Below the pieces are notes generated by a model. It had not been told where the DNA came from. It searched no databases and saw nothing but the letters and a program-made list of their open reading frames with translations. 64,000 nucleotides of DNA from UMGS1783 sp900555065 (GTDB lineage Bacteria; Bacillota; Clostridia; Oscillospirales; UMGS1783), in NCBI GenBank assembly GCA_937991645.1, contig CALKPL010000025.1:248001-312000 (forward strand), read 5' to 3'. Shown here piece by piece: positions 51,911 to 60,954 of this stretch (positions are counted from its first letter, which is position 1; every line of letters starts with the position of its first letter). Position numbers and translations under genes: made by a program.

Positions 51911-54091
51911 TTATTTGCATGCAGTTAAAATCACCAGTTCGCTTGTTAAGGATGCATCGTTATGGAGCTTTAGGCCCTCATACTTCAATATTCTGCCCTC
52001 GCAGACAAACTCCTCATTTGTATTGTCAAGATGCACAAGATAATTCTTCGATGCATCAATGCCTTTAAAACGGGCGATGATTTCCATATCCGCGCTGTCC
52101 GCTAGGCGGAACAGTCCGAGCACTGCTTTGGATGAATCTTTTGCAACAAGCTCCAATATGCCTACGCCGCGGCTGTCCTCGCCGTCAAGAGCGGGCGTAT
52201 GGTGGTAGATTGAGGATTCTTCAATAAAGGTACGCACAAAATGATTGTACAAATCCAAAAAGTGCTTGAATCTTTCCTGCATTACAGGGTTTTCTGTTGC
52301 GGAAAGGGGCGTGCCGCAGCCGTGGCCGTGATGTGCCGTCGGGCGGACAAAGAGCATCTGCCTGATTTGAAAATCCAAATCCGCCATGGTATGGGCATCC
52401 ATTGTTGTGGTGAGCCTGTCTATCAGCTCGGGCGGCAGACACATCGTCATACCGTTTGTTATATCAAAGCTGCGCGGAGAAACAGGGTTGTCGGTTATCC
52501 AGGTATGGCAGAAGTATTTCACCGCACCCAAATCTGTTCTGCCGCCGCCGGATGCGCAGTTTTCAAAAATAACATCAGGAAAGCGTTTGCGCAGGCGCTC
52601 ATACATAGCCTGGAAACGCTCATTGTAACGCCAATCGCTGTTCTCAAAATAGCCGTCGCGCATATTGCCCGAATATGGCACATCGTAGATATGGTTGAAA
52701 TCCAGACGGAACATATCCACCTTTGTGTATTCTATCATCCTTATGATATGATTTTCAACCCAGGCATAAGATTTATCCTTTGCCAGATCCACAATGCCTC
52801 CAACCCCCTTTTCGGGGAATCCGCCGTTATTCTTCTGGTTGTAGCCCATTGTGACAAGACCGGCGCTTTCTTTTGCCGCGTTTGAAAGAGAGCCTATTCT
52901 TTCCGGCTCCATCCAGAGCCCAAAAAGCAAGCCCTTTTCGTGACAGTAATCGCGAAGCTCGCCTATGCCGTTGGGGTAGCGGGTTATATCCACCTCCCAA
53001 TCGCCGGTACTGGAAAGCGCACGGGTACTGTCAATCGGAAAATACCAGTTGGCATCAATATAAAATATATCATAGCCCATTTCCGCGGCTCTGTCCACAC
53101 ATATTTTGTCCTCTTCAATATTTCCGTGGCCCGCGGTTTCAACCCAACAACCCCTGCTTCTTGCCTGTGGGTGCATTACGCTGTTGCGGATAAAGGAGTG
53201 CATACCGTTAACGGCTTTGTCGAGATTCCCGTTTACCATACCTATGATAAGCTCGGGAGTTTTTATTGTTTCCCTGGGTGCAATCACTCTCAATGGGTTG
53301 CGCGCTTCGATTTTTGCGGAAAACGCCAGGCTGCAGTGATCCTGTATGATTGAGTTCCCCAGTTTCTCGGAGTTTACATCGAAGCTGAAGCGGTAGCCGC
53401 CGCTGTATGCCAGCTGACCGATAAAGGTTGTGCCCTTGGCCTTGTTTTCCAGAACGAAAAACGGATGCCTGTATCTCGCTCTCGTGTATCTTGCGCCAAA
53501 GGACAGACAGTCCATCGGCAAATCGTGCCAACGGAACATACCCTCGTGCATGTGGACAGTATGCTTAAAATAACCCAAACGGTACGGGCTTTCCTTTGTT
53601 TGGTCGGTTATATGATTTTTCCAGCGCTTGGTGGTTTCCAAGCCGCCGCAAAGAATATGCATCTCGCCCAAAGCGGCCGCCGTTTCTCCTGTGTTTTTGA
53701 TTTCGAGCCAGCGCGATAAAACCGGCGAGCCGTCAATAAGCGTGCACACCGTAACCGTTACGGGAATAAAACCGTGTTTTAAGATGATTTTAACGGTGAG
53801 ATTCTTTTCGCGCTCCTCCTTTTCTATTCCCTCGCAAACGAAATGGCTCATGATTGACTGCCCGTTCATATCAAATTTAAAGGCAAAGCTTTCGGCAAAG
53901 TCCGCTGCCGTAAGGATTTGCGGATTATCCCAAGAATCATGGGGAAACGGCATATACCCCGCGCCGTTCCAGCCCAAGGCGGTAAATATTCCGTCACGCA
54001 GGCCCTCGGTATAGGTTGTTAAGCCGGTACGGTAGGTTACCGTCAGGTTTTCGCCCTCGGATATGTTAACATCATAAAATTTCTCTTTCAA
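51911..54091 (-). CDS. GH36-type alpha-galactosidase-like protein
   Basis: A 726-residue enzyme with an N-terminal beta-sandwich (1-300) and a barrel. Likely nucleophile is Asp464 (MFRLDFNH) and acid/base Asp534 (TWITDNP), with LWMEPERIGSLS and ENCASGGGRTDLGAV. No signal peptide, hence cytoplasmic. The gene lies between the lipoprotein gene and the GH127 gene. It differs from the other two GH36-type proteins in the nucleophile context (RLDFN rather than RQDxN), so it may act on a different linkage or sugar. Confidence 0.88.
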   Translation of the reverse strand: MKEKFYDVNISEGENLTVTYRTGLTTYTEGLRDGIFTALGWNGAGYMPFPHDSWDNPQILTAADFAESFAFKFDMNGQSIMSHFVCEGIEKEEREKNLTVKIILKHGFIPVTVTVCTLIDGSPVLSRWLEIKNTGETAAALGEMHILCGGLETTKRWKNHITDQTKESPYRLGYFKHTVHMHEGMFRWHDLPMDCLSFGARYTRARYRHPFFVLENKAKGTTFIGQLAYSGGYRFSFDVNSEKLGNSIIQDHCSLAFSAKIEARNPLRVIAPRETIKTPELIIGMVNGNLDKAVNGMHSFIRNSVMHPQARSRGCWVETAGHGNIEEDKICVDRAAEMGYDIFYIDANWYFPIDSTRALSSTGDWEVDITRYPNGIGELRDYCHEKGLLFGLWMEPERIGSLSNAAKESAGLVTMGYNQKNNGGFPEKGVGGIVDLAKDKSYAWVENHIIRMIEYTKVDMFRLDFNHIYDVPYSGNMRDGYFENSDWRYNERFQAMYERLRKRFPDVIFENCASGGGRTDLGAVKYFCHTWITDNPVSPRSFDITNGMTMCLPPELIDRLTTTMDAHTMADLDFQIRQMLFVRPTAHHGHGCGTPLSATENPVMQERFKHFLDLYNHFVRTFIEESSIYHHTPALDGEDSRGVGILELVAKDSSKAVLGLFRLADSADMEIIARFKGIDASKNYLVHLDNTNEEFVCEGRILKYEGLKLHNDASLTSELVILTACK

Positions 54092-54183
54092 TTTACATCC
54101 TCCGGGTATGATTTGTTTTGATTATGTATGGATACAGGAAAAAAATAATCTGCAATACAGAATAAATGTCTGTTCTCTGATAA

Positions 54184-54209
54184 GGCAGTACGGAAAAATC
54201 CGTACTGCC
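54184..54209 (-). other. Hairpin between two GH36-type genes
   Basis: An 11-bp perfect stem (GGCAGTACGGA / TCCGTACTGCC) with a 4-nt loop lies directly after the lipoprotein gene, without a T-run. It may stabilise or process the transcript instead of ending it. Confidence 0.6.
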
Positions 54210-54215
54210 CGCTGC

Positions 54216-56384
54216 TTACGCTTTTGGCGCGTATTCTATGATTTTTGCATCCTGAAGGCTGTCGATATGAATCGTGATACCGCTTGTCATAAGCTGGTAA
54301 CCGGTAAGCTCGATGCGATCGCCCGTATCTATATCGGTGAGCACATAAACAGTATCCTTTTCCAAGCCGCTTAAATAGCAAAGCTGACTTGTCTGTGTTG
54401 AGCCCTGACGCTTAAACATCTGAATAATCCCTGTGTTTTCATCCCGCAAATGCCACTGCCAGCCTATCCATTTTTCGGCCGTATCCGACCATTCGGTAAG
54501 CGGATAATAGTCACCTAAGAAGTAGGGGCTGTACTTTACATGCTCCTCCATTACATTTTTGGCGGAGGCAATAAGCGCCTGATCGCCGCTTTCAATATTA
54601 TACACAAAGTTGGTACACTGCATAAAATTGGAGCGGCTTACATATTTCATGGAGGCCGAACTGGTCTCAACAGTGGATTGTCCCGAATACGGAGCAAACA
54701 TATTTATTCCGTAGGTTTGGCACTGCGTAACGATTGGATCGTTGCAGTTATCGTCACGCCATAAGGGATAGGAGCGGGACTGCGTTTCCAGGTCAAGACG
54801 CTTGCCGCCGGATGCGCAGGAGTCTATCATCACGCCGCATTCCTCGATAAGAAAATCATAATACTTATAGTAGTTTACGATGTATTTATTCTCGGTTATA
54901 CCCGTGCGGTTTTCACCCTCGGTTTCGGCGTCTCTGATTTTCCAATAGGGCAAAAGGTCAAAATTGCAGTCCTGCCGGTACCAATCGACGCCGTTTATCT
55001 CCAGCGAATTTTTCATAAAATTGCAAAGGTAGTCCAAAACCTCGTCATTGGCTAAATCTATGCAGCTCTGCGCTTCGCTATAGATAAGCCAGCCCTTATC
55101 CATAAACTCTTCTTTCCAATCCGTATAATTGGCAATACGCTCGGGCTCATACCAAAGCACGGTTTCTATTCCGTATTCGTGCGCAACATCCGATATTCCC
55201 TTTAAGGATTCGCCAAAACGCTCCGGATCGGGCGTCCAATTCCCTACGCTTGACCACCAATTGCCGCCAAAAAGCACGCTCCAGCCGGCATCCATTTGCC
55301 AGGAATCAAACGGCAGGCCGTTTGCCAGGCGAAGCTTTATGCCGATTACCTGGTTGTCGGTGGTAGCATCCTCCATGAGATTTGTTACATAAACGTTGTT
55401 GTTCATTTGCTGGCGGGTTTCCAGGGTTTCGCCATCCTCTTTCGGCTGAATGTAGTTATAGAGGAAGCGTGTCCAGATATTCTGCGCACGGGTAATATCC
55501 TTTTCCCAGAAAAGCAATGTCATTCTTGCGCTGCGTATAGACTCGCCAGGCTTTAAATAAGTTTCCAGATATTCCTGACGCGTATCTATTTCCACGCCGT
55601 TTTCCGTTTGGGTAAGACTGGATTTCCATTGCCCCGTCCAGCCGACGGAGAAGAATATGCCTTCCTTGCCCCAGGAGGCCTCTTCATTTTCCCAGTACAC
55701 ATTGTAGTACGGCGCCCAGCGCACACTCGGCCTGCCGTTAGAACCATTGAACTCGATTGCGCGCCCATCGGTAAAATGTCTTACCTCGGGCTTAAAGGAG
55801 ACTGTGGCATCTCTGCCGCCGCCCCATCCAAGCACGTCATATACGTTATTGCCGGCATTGCCGATTGTTGCCTTATAGCCGGAAAAGTCGGTGATAATGC
55901 CGCTGTTTGCATCACCCGTATTTTCTATCCACACTGTCCATTCGCAAACGGGCGCAACCTTATACAGCACGGCTTTTATCGATACTTCCAGTACCTCGCC
56001 GGGCTTTTTGTAAGTTACTTCCCATTCGGTCATGATATCATCGGAGGCAACCTCCTCGACATTTCTTTCGTACTCGGTAAATACCTCGGAGAACAGTTTG
56101 CCGTCTACTGCAAAATCAAAGCCCAGGGTGTTCGCATCCGAACTTTCTAAAATCTGCTCTTTAATATATGCCTCTGCCTTGGCATACTCGGCTTCGGTTG
56201 CCTCAACCTGTGTGGCGTCTATCGCATAATCACGGTCTATGTAATAATACGAGTCGCCCTCTAAACCCGTGTTCAATGCTATATCATACTGCCCTGCATC
56301 CCAAAACTGCCGCGCGCATCCGGTAAACAGGGGCAGCAGGATACATGCAAGCAGAAGGGCTGAAATAAATCTTTTCTTTTTCAT
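54216..56384 (-). CDS. Extracellular lipoprotein with a GH36-type catalytic domain
   Basis: A 722-residue lipoprotein: signal peptide with lipobox LFTGC (Cys near residue 23), an N-terminal region of about 280 residues with a beta-sandwich, then a barrel with LWYEPERIANY, likely nucleophile Asp472 (WYRQDCNF), DSCASGGKRLD and acid/base near Asp545 (PLWRDDN). It would be anchored outside the cell and release sugar from polymers or glycans. ATG 56384 with GGTGG 9 nt upstream is preferred to GTG 56390. Its core is closest to the cytoplasmic enzyme at 37.6 kb. Confidence 0.86.
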   Translation of the reverse strand: MKKKRFISALLLACILLPLFTGCARQFWDAGQYDIALNTGLEGDSYYYIDRDYAIDATQVEATEAEYAKAEAYIKEQILESSDANTLGFDFAVDGKLFSEVFTEYERNVEEVASDDIMTEWEVTYKKPGEVLEVSIKAVLYKVAPVCEWTVWIENTGDANSGIITDFSGYKATIGNAGNNVYDVLGWGGGRDATVSFKPEVRHFTDGRAIEFNGSNGRPSVRWAPYYNVYWENEEASWGKEGIFFSVGWTGQWKSSLTQTENGVEIDTRQEYLETYLKPGESIRSARMTLLFWEKDITRAQNIWTRFLYNYIQPKEDGETLETRQQMNNNVYVTNLMEDATTDNQVIGIKLRLANGLPFDSWQMDAGWSVLFGGNWWSSVGNWTPDPERFGESLKGISDVAHEYGIETVLWYEPERIANYTDWKEEFMDKGWLIYSEAQSCIDLANDEVLDYLCNFMKNSLEINGVDWYRQDCNFDLLPYWKIRDAETEGENRTGITENKYIVNYYKYYDFLIEECGVMIDSCASGGKRLDLETQSRSYPLWRDDNCNDPIVTQCQTYGINMFAPYSGQSTVETSSASMKYVSRSNFMQCTNFVYNIESGDQALIASAKNVMEEHVKYSPYFLGDYYPLTEWSDTAEKWIGWQWHLRDENTGIIQMFKRQGSTQTSQLCYLSGLEKDTVYVLTDIDTGDRIELTGYQLMTSGITIHIDSLQDAKIIEYAPKA

Positions 56385-56400
56385 ATTCACTAACCACCGT

Positions 56401-57141
56401 TTATTTTTTCAGCTTGCCTATTTTAACTGCCAGAATTATGATAACAGCCAAAAGAATGACGCAAACACCTGCAAGACCGTAGATTACGGGCATCACCCAA
56501 TCGGGCATGATAACCTGGGGAAGCGCGGTTTCGACAAAGCTCAGGGAACCGCCGCCGTTATTGGGAGTATTATCCCCTGCTGATGAAGATTCTGATGAGG
56601 AAGTCGCGTCGGAAGAAGGTTCTTCAGAAGGATCGATATTCAACTCGTATACTACCTCGATATCGGTAACAACATAAGCGCTGCCGTAGCTGGCAAGCGT
56701 GGTATTGCCGGCAAGCGTTTCCGTGCCGTCAACCGTTCTTACCGGCGGCGCGCCTAAATTGAGATGGTCCAGAACAAAGGCAAGCTTTTGGCCCGCGGCT
56801 TCCGCCTCCGATGCTTTTACGGCGAGGTCAACGCCGGTTGCAATATAGTTGATCGACTTTTTATCTTCGCTTACACCGCCGAAATCAAGGGGATTTCTGA
56901 CGCTCTCATCTACCACGCCTTCGGCATCCGCCAGATACCAGCCTGCCCAGGCGGAGTCTGTTCCCGCATCGTTTATGGGGTTTACTTCCTTATTGAAGTA
57001 CACCGTAAATGTGCTGATATCGGTAATTTCTACCTTTTCGACTGTGAGCGCATCTTCTGCGCCTGCGTCTACGGAGAATACGCCCAGCGCAAGAAGCGTT
57101 AGTACCGCAAGAAATATTGCTGTAATTTTCTTCATGTTCAT
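56401..57141 (-). CDS. Surface protein with one copy of the locus-specific module and a TM anchor
   Basis: A 246-residue protein: signal peptide (1-28), one ~140-residue module (VEKVEITDISTFTVYFNKEV ... AGWYLADAEGVVDESVRN ... FGGVSEDKKSI), a Ser/Pro-rich linker (about 172-200), a transmembrane helix and the tail KIGKLKK. The module is the same as the two tandem copies in the neighbouring 818-residue protein. It resembles an Ig-like (SbsA/Big-type) sandwich by strand pattern; this is inference. It could hold sugar polymers at the membrane for the nearby enzymes. Confidence 0.8.
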   Translation of the reverse strand: MNMKKITAIFLAVLTLLALGVFSVDAGAEDALTVEKVEITDISTFTVYFNKEVNPINDAGTDSAWAGWYLADAEGVVDESVRNPLDFGGVSEDKKSINYIATGVDLAVKASEAEAAGQKLAFVLDHLNLGAPPVRTVDGTETLAGNTTLASYGSAYVVTDIEVVYELNIDPSEEPSSDATSSSESSSAGDNTPNNGGGSLSFVETALPQVIMPDWVMPVIYGLAGVCVILLAVIIILAVKIGKLKK

Positions 57142-57165
57142 TTACCTCATAAAACTTAATAAATA

Positions 57166-57197
57166 AAGCAGGGGTGCAAATGATTACACCCCTGCTT
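57166..57197 (-). terminator. Intrinsic terminator between the two surface-protein genes
   Basis: An 11-bp stem AAGCAGGGGTG / CACCCCTGCTT followed on the minus strand by TTATTTATT. It would limit read-through from the 818-residue gene into the downstream genes. Confidence 0.7.
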
Positions 57198-57206
57198 CGT
57201 GTAATC

Positions 57207-59663
57207 TTATGCCAAAGTCTTCTTTTTCTTAACGACGATTCCAGCGCTCAATACCACGGGAATTGCCATTCCCGCTATTATGAACGCTATATTCATGTCG
57301 CCTGTAGCGGGGATAGCATATACATTATCCACTTCAATGTTTACATAGACTCTGTCATAACCGGTATCAGACGGGCAGTTTGCCACAACCTTTTCACCCG
57401 CATCGTTGACGACGTTTTCTATCAGCGCATCCGAATCGCCCTTGCCGTCTTCGGTAATTTCCTCCAGGCAGAATACGGGGTAATAATTCTTATACTTGGC
57501 AAGCGCGCCGGTTCTGTCCAGAATGGCGGCGAGACTGTCGGCGCCTTCTATATTCCCCTCGTTGGCTAACGTCCAGACAACGCTCTTTCTATCCCGACTT
57601 ACGACTGCCGCACCGTAGAATTGCAAGGGGGTTTCGCCGTCAAAGCCCAGGTTGAAGTCCCTGTCGACATAGCGAATAGCAAGGAAGCCGTAAGGCGGCA
57701 GGAAGGTAATTGGCTCTGAAAACTCCACGACGATCTGCGTATCGTTAACGGCAACAGCTTTCACAATATGGGGTCCCTCGGGCATTGCCGGGATTTCCAG
57801 AGGAAGCAGGCCGGGATCTTCCCAGGCGGTGTTTTCGACTACGGGAACATAAGCCGCATCTGCGCCGCCCTGCGCTCTGGAATATACACGATTCGCCTTT
57901 AACTCTTCTTTCGCATCATTTAAAACGTTGGCGACCGTATCATTGTCGTCAATGGAATCAATTTCCTCTACGCACATCATGGGAATATAGTCGCTGTAAT
58001 CTGCAAGCTTACCGTTGAATTGAATCGCATCCAGAACACTATTGCAGCCGGCAGGATTGCCTGTTTCATCGATCGTCCAGGTTAATCTCATGCCGTCGCC
58101 TGACATTACGGAAGTGCCGTTAAACTGTAAGGGCGTACCGTTATCCATCGCAAGATAGCCGAAATTATCGGTGTAACGAAGGGCTATATACGCATAGGGA
58201 GGAATCATATGTACGGGCTCGGAAAATTCAACTACGATCTGCTTTTCGTTAATAGCGGTAGCGCTTACGACTCTGAAGCCTTCGGTTATTATGAAGGAAG
58301 GTTCAACATAGCCGTCTATTCTTATAACATTATCGCAAGCGTGAACCAATCCGTTGGCATAAGAGGGCGAAATTGCATTGGGAGCAAGAGACTCGCCATC
58401 TGCATTTTTGACTATTCCGTTGCCCTGCGCGCCTAAATTGTCAAATGCAAATACTAAATCATACTTATCCCTGGTATAGGCCGCATAATCGCCGGTTCTG
58501 GTATATGCCTCCCACGCTTTACCGTCGGGTGCGTCCGGAGAGCCGGAAACATAATAGGCGCCTGTGCCGGTAGAAGCCATCTGGCGATAGGACATGCCGA
58601 TTCTCCCGCCTTCAAGCGAGCCCGTTTCCTTGTTCCGGAAATAGAACGCGCCCCAAGGCTGCTCTGTGAATTCTACCGATTCACCAAAGTCCACCAATAT
58701 TGTTGTCTGACTAATAAAAGCAGCTTCTTCTATTGTAAAGTCACCCGACTTTAACTCGTATACAACCTGAATGCCGGTGACGACATAGGCGCTGCCGTAG
58801 TTGGTAAGCGTGGTATTGCCGGCAAGCGTTTCCGTGCCGTCGACCGTTCTTACCGGCGGCGCGCCGCCACCGATAACGTCAAAGGCAAAGGCAATCTGTT
58901 TGCCTGCGGCCTCCGCCTCCGCCGCTTTTTCAGTGAGGTCCACGCCGGTTGCAATATAGGTAATGGATTTTTTATCTTCGCTTACGCCCCCGAAATCGAG
59001 GCCGTTTCTGACGCTCTCGTCCACTACGCCCTCGGAGTCCGCCAGATACCAGCCTGCCCAGGCGGCGTCTGTGCCTTCATCGTTTATGGGGTTTACTTCC
59101 TTATTGAAGTATACCGTAAACGTGCTTACATCGGTGATCTCTACTTTTTCGACTGCGAGCGCGTCGCCAACATCCGGTTCGTATACAACCTGAATGCCGG
59201 TGACGACATAGGCGCTGCCGTAGCTGGTAAGCGTGGTATTGCCGGCAAGCGTTTCCGTGCCGTCGACCGTTCTTACCGGCGGCGCGCCGCCACCGATAAC
59301 GTCAAAGGCAAAGGCAATCTGTTTGCCTGCGGCCTCCGCCTCCGCCGCTTTTTCAGTGAGGTCCACGCCGGTTGCAATATAGGTAATGGATTTTTTATCT
59401 TCGCTTACGCCCCCGAAATCGAGGCCGTTTCTGACGCTCTCGTCCACTACGCCCTCGGAGTCCGCCAGATACCAGCCTGCCCAGGCGGCGTCTGTGCCTT
59501 CATCGTTTATGGGGTTTACTTCCTTATTGAAGTATACCGTAAACGTGTTCACATCGGTGATCTCTACCTTTTCGACTGCGAGCGCGTCGACTGCGATTGT
59601 GGCAAAGGTAAACATTCCGACAAGCATACATACCGCAAGCAAGATTGCCAAAAACTTTTTCAT
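57207..59663 (-). CDS. 818-residue cell-surface protein with tandem duplicated modules and sortase-like signal
   Basis: Signal peptide (1-27), then two nearly identical 141-residue modules (about 28-168 and 169-309), a linking domain, two diverged repeats of another type (about 450-600 and 615-770, each with QIVVEFSEP and FGYLA/YGFLAIRY-like strands), and a C-terminus reading IPATGD, a hydrophobic helix and VKKKKTLA. The last part looks like a variant LPxTG sorting signal. A short stretch after the repeats has no homology I recognise. It is probably an adhesin or glycan-binding protein. GAAAGGGG precedes the ATG. Confidence 0.82.
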   Translation of the reverse strand: MKKFLAILLAVCMLVGMFTFATIAVDALAVEKVEITDVNTFTVYFNKEVNPINDEGTDAAWAGWYLADSEGVVDESVRNGLDFGGVSEDKKSITYIATGVDLTEKAAEAEAAGKQIAFAFDVIGGGAPPVRTVDGTETLAGNTTLTSYGSAYVVTGIQVVYEPDVGDALAVEKVEITDVSTFTVYFNKEVNPINDEGTDAAWAGWYLADSEGVVDESVRNGLDFGGVSEDKKSITYIATGVDLTEKAAEAEAAGKQIAFAFDVIGGGAPPVRTVDGTETLAGNTTLTNYGSAYVVTGIQVVYELKSGDFTIEEAAFISQTTILVDFGESVEFTEQPWGAFYFRNKETGSLEGGRIGMSYRQMASTGTGAYYVSGSPDAPDGKAWEAYTRTGDYAAYTRDKYDLVFAFDNLGAQGNGIVKNADGESLAPNAISPSYANGLVHACDNVIRIDGYVEPSFIITEGFRVVSATAINEKQIVVEFSEPVHMIPPYAYIALRYTDNFGYLAMDNGTPLQFNGTSVMSGDGMRLTWTIDETGNPAGCNSVLDAIQFNGKLADYSDYIPMMCVEEIDSIDDNDTVANVLNDAKEELKANRVYSRAQGGADAAYVPVVENTAWEDPGLLPLEIPAMPEGPHIVKAVAVNDTQIVVEFSEPITFLPPYGFLAIRYVDRDFNLGFDGETPLQFYGAAVVSRDRKSVVWTLANEGNIEGADSLAAILDRTGALAKYKNYYPVFCLEEITEDGKGDSDALIENVVNDAGEKVVANCPSDTGYDRVYVNIEVDNVYAIPATGDMNIAFIIAGMAIPVVLSAGIVVKKKKTLA
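58747..59592. repeat. In-frame tandem duplication, 423-bp period, within the surface protein gene
   Basis: Two adjacent copies of about 423 bp (141 codons) differ at only a few positions seen by eye, for example GTAGTTGG against GTAGCTGG and changes near the copy boundaries. Sequence from 58963 repeats exactly 423 bp later, at 59386. The identity includes silent positions, so the duplication is recent or kept homogeneous by recombination. Confidence 0.9.
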
Positions 59664-59703
59664 TTTTCTTCCCCTTTCTAAAAATACGAATCAATGAACG
59701 GCC

Positions 59704-59732
59704 TTGATTTCATCCTGCAATTCAATTATAAT
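59704..59732 (+). promoter_or_regulatory. SigmaA-type promoter of the AraC-family gene
   Basis: TTGATT, a 17-nt spacer and a perfect TATAAT on the plus strand, in the 111-nt region shared with the divergent surface-protein gene. Confidence 0.65.
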
Positions 59733-59774
59733 ATTTATAAAAAGATTTCTTCTATGTAAAAGAGGGCAAGAATC

Positions 59775-60677
59775 TTGCGAAAACAACCAAACAATGTTTT
59801 CCACGCGTTTTATGAGGAAGCTTTTCCCTATTCTTATGCAGTAAAAATTAATTTCGAGAAAAAACCCAAGCCATTATCTGTGAACGAAGTTACCGCATTG
59901 CATTACCATAAATCCCTGGAGCTGGGATACTGCGAAAGCGGAACCGGGATATGCTATATTGACAACGACGAATACCCCTTTGAAGCGGGAGACGTGCACA
60001 TAGCATTTCCCTATCAGCCGCATCTTGCAAAGAACAATCCGGGCTGTACAAGCGAATGGTATTGGCTGAATCTTGACTGCGAAAAGATCTTCGAAAAAGG
60101 CGGATTTACCGATAAAACCAAGGTTGAAAAATGGATGACAACCGAAATGGCGCTTTGCGGCATATTCAGGGCAAGCCAGTACAAGGAAATTAACCGGCTC
60201 GTAAAATCGCTTATATTCAGCGCCTGGGATAACCCGCAGACAACGCCGTTTCACAGCGAAATTATTTGCTCATATCTGTATACATTAATGCTTACCCTGC
60301 GCAGGGAATCCTACGGCAAGCCGAAGTTGCCCTTGGCTAGAAATCCGAAGCTGATCGCTCTGTCGCCCGCTTTTACGCTAATAGATGAATCGGTTCATGC
60401 CGGCGAGGCTGTGCATACGCCCGAGCTCGCGGCCGCCTGCAATTTGAGCGTAACGCATTTCCGAAGAATATTCAATGAAGTGATGGGCGTCGCCCCTAAG
60501 GAATATATAACAGACTGTTTCCTGAAAAAAGCCGAAAAAATGCTTATGACCGCTAATGACAGTATTTTGGATATAGCAACTTCTTGCGGATTTATGGAGG
60601 TTTCGGGGTTTAACCGCGCTTTTTCGGCAAAGCACCAAACGTCACCCTCCGAGTTCAGAAAAAAATATCGAAAATAA
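59775..60677 (+). CDS. AraC-family transcriptional regulator (cupin sensor)
   Basis: A 300-residue regulator: an N-terminal cupin-type sensor (LHYHKSLELGYCESGTGIC, AGDVHIAFPYQPH), and a C-terminal AraC HTH pair (ELAAACNLSVTHFRRIFNEV and ILDIATSCGFMEVSGFNRAF). The start is TTG (59775) with AGAGGG 8 nt upstream. It is divergent from the surface-protein and glycosidase genes and is the obvious candidate activator of that locus in response to a sugar. Confidence 0.93.
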   Translation: MRKQPNNVFHAFYEEAFPYSYAVKINFEKKPKPLSVNEVTALHYHKSLELGYCESGTGICYIDNDEYPFEAGDVHIAFPYQPHLAKNNPGCTSEWYWLNLDCEKIFEKGGFTDKTKVEKWMTTEMALCGIFRASQYKEINRLVKSLIFSAWDNPQTTPFHSEIICSYLYTLMLTLRRESYGKPKLPLARNPKLIALSPAFTLIDESVHAGEAVHTPELAAACNLSVTHFRRIFNEVMGVAPKEYITDCFLKKAEKMLMTANDSILDIATSCGFMEVSGFNRAFSAKHQTSPSEFRKKYRK

Positions 60678-60706
60678 AAGCAACAAGGTAAAACCTTGTT
60701 GCTTTT
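60676..60706. terminator. Bidirectional terminator between the AraC gene and ftsH
   Basis: A 13-bp stem AAAAGCAACAAGG / CCTTGTTGCTTTT with a 5-nt loop; on the minus strand it is followed by TATTTTC. It would end both the araC-type gene and any long 3' UTR of ftsH. Confidence 0.88.
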
Positions 60707-60954
60707 ATTTGTAAAGATATTCAATTGTTTTGAATTGAACCCGACGTTCGGCGACAGGTTTTATCTGCCGTATCGGGCGAGGGCGGTCCGTAATCTACGG
60801 CAATTTCCATTTAAGGCTCTTTCGCGCGGGATTTCCTTTTCTGGTTGCCATAAATCGTCTGCCTTAAGCATAACGTCGTAATTCCTTATACGCAGTATAC
60901 TGTCCTTTGGAGTACGACGCTATTGTATCGGCTCATGTCTTATCGTTTCGGCGT
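60707..60954 (-). other. About 250-nt region between ftsH stop and its terminator, no gene recognised
   Basis: On the minus strand this stretch follows ftsH up to the terminator at 60676-60706. It has a 36-codon frame (MLKADDLWQ..., about 60764-60874) without a clear ribosome site, the dyad TTCAATT/AATTGAA (about 60719-60738) and CCGTA/TACGG pairs. It could be a 3' UTR, an RNA gene or a repeat. Confidence 0.4.

Noticed and set aside
54184..54209. Intrinsic terminator after the lipoprotein gene
   Set aside because: The stem is perfect but lacks a T-run on the minus strand, so it is listed as a hairpin only.
58747..59592. CRISPR or satellite array
   Set aside because: The repeat is two long coding units in frame, not short repeats with spacers.
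60715..60745. tRNA T-arm-like GGTTCAATTC on the minus strand
   Set aside because: The flanking bases cannot form the five-pair T stem and no acceptor, D or anticodon arms are present.
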